64,000 nt of DNA from Caulobacter sp. Root343 (GTDB lineage Bacteria > Pseudomonadota > Alphaproteobacteria > Caulobacterales > Caulobacteraceae), in the NCBI RefSeq assembly GCF_001425745.1, contig NZ_LMDF01000005.1, positions 356,829 to 420,828 on the forward strand, given 5' to 3'. Shown here piece by piece: positions 59,651 through 64,000 of this stretch (its first letter is position 1; every line of letters starts with the position of its first letter). Both the position numbers and the translations under genes were made by a program. The notes under the pieces were generated by a model, which saw nothing but the letters and a program-made list of their open reading frames with translations, searched no databases and had not been told where the DNA came from.

Positions 59651-59653
59651 CCG

Positions 59654-60151
59654 ATGGACATGCGTTTCGACCGATCGATCCTGCCCCGCGTGGCGGTGTT
59701 CGTCATCGCCGTCGGCTTGCTGCTGGCGCTGTATGGCGCCCTCAATACCCTGCAGCCCCGTGGCGCGGCCTCTGCGACCGAGGCCTACGACGTGCTCGAC
59801 AAGCTGGCCCTGGAGCGGATCGAGAGCCTGTGCGATCGCGCCTTCGGCCTCGCGGCCGGCATGGTCGGAGCGTTGGGCGGGCTGTTCCTGGGTCTGTCCA
59901 AGGGACCCACCCTGCAAGGGCCGCGCGCCTGGGCCATAGCCGCCGCCGTCTTCCTGGCCCTTGCCTCGGCCATGGCGGGCATCGTCACGCGCTTTCGCCT
60001 GACCAGCATGATCGCCGGCCACTGGCCGCCCTATCTGACCGAGCCGCAGGTCCAGATCCCGTTCGGCGCCCAGTTCCTGCTGCTGTTCCTCTCCCTGGCC
60101 GCCGTCGGTTGGTACGTGATCGACGAGGCCCTTCGAAAGCCCGCGCCATGA
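59654..60151 (+). CDS. four-helix membrane protein, operon gene 4
   Basis: 165 residues with hydrophobic helices near 12-28, 65-85, 93-112 and 138-158. The first periplasmic loop (about 30-60) contains SATEAYDVLDKLALERIESLCDRAFG. Three bases separate it from the nuclease stop and four bases overlap the next gene. No recognisable family. Its tight coupling to the nuclease suggests a linked role such as anchoring, transport or protection; this is inference only. Confidence 0.75.
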   Translation: MDMRFDRSILPRVAVFVIAVGLLLALYGALNTLQPRGAASATEAYDVLDKLALERIESLCDRAFGLAAGMVGALGGLFLGLSKGPTLQGPRAWAIAAAVFLALASAMAGIVTRFRLTSMIAGHWPPYLTEPQVQIPFGAQFLLLFLSLAAVGWYVIDEALRKPAP

Positions 60152-60810
60152 GATCCGCCGCTGTCATCGCCATCGCCCTGAGTCTCGCCACGTCCGCCGC
60201 GGCCCAAACGCTGGACCTCACCCCCGCCGCCACGGATCCCGCCGCGGCCGCCGTGGCGCGCTGGGAGGCTGACAGCGGCGTCGGCGTCGCGCCCGATCTT
60301 CGTGAGCGCCTGATCGCCCAGACCGACAAGACCTTGGCCAAGCCCTCGCTCGGCGCCCTGCTCGGTCCTGCCGAGAAGGCCAAGGCCGTGGACAAGGCGA
60401 TCGACGCCTACCTCTCCCCGCCCGCCGCGGGCGAGACGTCGACCCGGCGATATCGCCAACTGCTCGGCGACTCTCTGGACGAGCGCGTCGCCCACTATGG
60501 CCACGACAACGGCCTCGTAGGGGCGCTGCCCGGCGCGGGCCCAGGCGCGGGCGGCGGATTCAGCGCCGGTTTCGATCTGTGGGGGATCTTCAAGCCGATC
60601 GACCGGACCTGGACCCTGATCGTGGAGGCCGCGCCGAGCGCGCTCGACTTCCGGATCAACGACCTGCCCCTGCCCCGCTCCGCCAAGGACCAGTACCTGG
60701 TCGTCCAGGCGACCGCGCGGGTGCTGCTGAGAACCGCCTCCGGCTTCGTCTGCAAGGTCGAGGTCAAGCGCGACGAGGGCGACCGGACGGCGCATTGTCT
60801 GAAGCCTTGA
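60148..60810 (+). CDS. secreted protein of unknown function, operon gene 5
   Basis: 220 residues. Signal peptide MRSAAVIAIALSLATSAAA before QTLDL. The mature protein has an Ala/Asp-rich helical first half (RERLIAQTDKTLAKPSLGALLG, AVDKAIDAYLSPPAAG in parts), a Gly-rich linker (GAGPGAGGGFSAGF) and a C-terminal beta-like domain with two Cys (FVCKVEV, AHCLKP) that may form a disulfide. No known family. It overlaps gene 4 by four bases and ends the operon 79 bases before uvrB. Confidence 0.75.
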   Translation: MRSAAVIAIALSLATSAAAQTLDLTPAATDPAAAAVARWEADSGVGVAPDLRERLIAQTDKTLAKPSLGALLGPAEKAKAVDKAIDAYLSPPAAGETSTRRYRQLLGDSLDERVAHYGHDNGLVGALPGAGPGAGGGFSAGFDLWGIFKPIDRTWTLIVEAAPSALDFRINDLPLPRSAKDQYLVVQATARVLLRTASGFVCKVEVKRDEGDRTAHCLKP

Positions 60811-60889
60811 CCCCCTCCCGCCACGCTGCTGCCACTCGCCGTCAGCAGCCCCTCTAGCCGAGAGCCCCGCGCGCCCCTAACTTGGGGCC

Positions 60890-63172
<2,283 letters not shown>

Positions 63173-63189
63173 GCGGGCGCGCGCGCCGT

Positions 63190-63235
63190 CTTCCCCCTCC
63201 GGGGGAGGAGGGCCAAAGGCCCGGAGGGGGCAAGC
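63190..63235. repeat. short palindromic intergenic repeat after uvrB
   Basis: TTCCCCCTCCGGGGGAGGAG followed by GGGCCAAAGGCCCGGAGGGG, a short member of the recurring G/C-rich family. A CCCCT-repeat pyrimidine tract (63245-63278) follows. Confidence 0.65.
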
Positions 63236-63332
63236 CAAGGCCCACCTTCTCCCCTCCCCTCCCCTCCCCTTCCCCTCCCTCCGCCCGCGCGGTAGGCCAC
63301 GTCCCAGTGCAAACTCCGTTTGGCGACCCCGC

Positions 63333-64000
63333 ATGACCCAAGGCCCCGAGGCGACGCCCGAGCAGAGCCTGACCACCAAGTTGGTCGGCATGCTGCTGGC
63401 GTTCGGCCTCACCCTGGTCGGGGGCCTGGGCTACGCCCTGATCCAGGACCTGCTGGCCCGCCGCGACGAAGCGATCCTGCGCACCATCCCCGACGTGCTG
63501 GTCTCGTGGCGCGAGCCGGCGGCCGGCGAGGTCTGGACGCTACTGCTGGTCGTCGTCCCGCCGCTGCTGCTGATCCCCGGCGGGTTCGGCGTCCGCTACC
63601 GCCAGATCCTGCCCAGCCTGTCGCCGCGCGGGCGCTGGCGGATGGTCGCCCTGGCCGCGACCCTGGTCGCCGGCGGCCTGGCCCTGGAGGCGGTGGTCGG
63701 CAAGCCCGAGCTCAGCCTCGCCACCCCGTTCGGCGCGGCCTGGCTGCAGGACGGCAAGCCGCGCGAGCACTGGTCCTGGGGCGCGGCCACGGCGGTCGGG
63801 ATCGGCTGCGTCAACGCCAAGCGGGACAATGCCCGTGAAGGCCAGCACAGCCTCAACTACGACGTCGCCTTCCCCAGCGGCCGCGAGGCCCGGCTGATCC
63901 GCGACACCCGCGACCTCGGCCCGCTGCTGCTCCGCCTGGTCGAGGTCGACCAGAGCCTGCGGGCCCGCGCCATCCCCCGCTTCGCCAGCGTCGACGACTC
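63333..64000 (+). CDS. membrane protein of unknown function (3' partial)
   Basis: Reads from ATG 63333 to the end of the window without a stop, 222 complete codons. Hydrophobic helices lie near residues 16-37 (LVGMLLAFGLTLVGGLGYALI), 70-86 (WTLLLVVVPPLLLIPGG) and 107-125 (MVALAATLVAGGLALEAVV). A periplasmic or cytoplasmic domain (LATPFGAAWLQDGKPREHWS, then FPSGREARLIRDTRDLGPLL) follows. I recognise no family. The ATG is chosen as the first start after the uvrB repeat. Confidence 0.7.
   Translation, partial: MTQGPEATPEQSLTTKLVGMLLAFGLTLVGGLGYALIQDLLARRDEAILRTIPDVLVSWREPAAGEVWTLLLVVVPPLLLIPGGFGVRYRQILPSLSPRGRWRMVALAATLVAGGLALEAVVGKPELSLATPFGAAWLQDGKPREHWSWGAATAVGIGCVNAKRDNAREGQHSLNYDVAFPSGREARLIRDTRDLGPLLLRLVEVDQSLRARAIPRFASVDD

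Noticed and set aside
58151..60022. Minus-strand open frame of 623 codons opposite the nuclease operon
   Set aside because: Antisense shadow; the plus-strand genes have signal peptides, catalytic motifs and tight spacing.
60811..60889. SOS box before uvrB
   Set aside because: No GTTC-N7-GTTC motif is present in the short gap.

Overview
The window looks like chromosomal DNA of a Caulobacter species (Alphaproteobacteria, Caulobacterales). Coding DNA is GC-rich and densely packed. There is a complete pilA-cpaABCDEF-tadB-tadC locus whose PilA leader and first mature residues read like those of C. crescentus as I remember them. TTAA-N7-TTAA-like CtrA boxes lie in its promoter regions, and two large TonB-dependent receptors are present. 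I saw no rRNA, tRNA, CRISPR array, insertion sequence or prophage.

Layout. 1-9.4 kb: the 3' part of a PAS hybrid histidine kinase, an RTX/hemolysin-repeat protein, two TonB-dependent receptors and a DUF2799 lipoprotein. 9.4-10.1 kb: an AT-rich gap, then an elaborate nadA leader (promoter, two palindromic operators and an intrinsic-terminator-like hairpin). 10.1-13.8 kb: nadA-nadB-nadC for de novo NAD synthesis. 13.8-21.3 kb: MAPEG protein, pheA, kdsB, a membrane cytochrome c, a three-gene set (M17 aminopeptidase, NlpC/P60 peptidase, alpha/beta hydrolase), a TPR protein and a DUF1857 protein. 21.3-23.2 kb: an NmrA-like oxidoreductase and its divergent LysR regulator. 23.2-34.9 kb: the Flp/Tad pilus locus. 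The minus strand carries pilA, the prepilin peptidase cpaA, cpaB, secretin cpaC, cpaD, cpaE, ATPase cpaF, tadB, tadC and a small extra pilin-like gene. The plus strand carries a CpaC-N-terminus-like protein and two TadE-type minor pilins.

34.9-57.5 kb is a mosaic of short transcription units: GIY-YIG protein, pabB-pabC, MFS transporter, phosphatase, acyltransferase, DOPA-type dioxygenase, a divergent DJ-1/PfpI gene and GlxA-type AraC regulator, small secreted proteins, VOC proteins, SDR, SleB-type wall hydrolase, PadR-HAAS pair, LysR-oxidoreductase pair, a CadC-like regulator and an ArsR-SRPBCC operon. 57.9-60.8 kb: a compact five-gene operon with two related small membrane proteins, a secreted DRGH nuclease, a four-helix membrane protein and a secreted protein of unknown function. 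This is the best candidate here for an undescribed system. 60.9-64 kb: uvrB and the start of an unidentified membrane protein.

Several families of palindromic intergenic repeats recur between genes. One has a stem that covaries across three copies around an unchanged GAATAC loop. Another is a paired-hairpin element beside the GIY-YIG gene. All function statements rest on motif recognition by eye; no database search was run.
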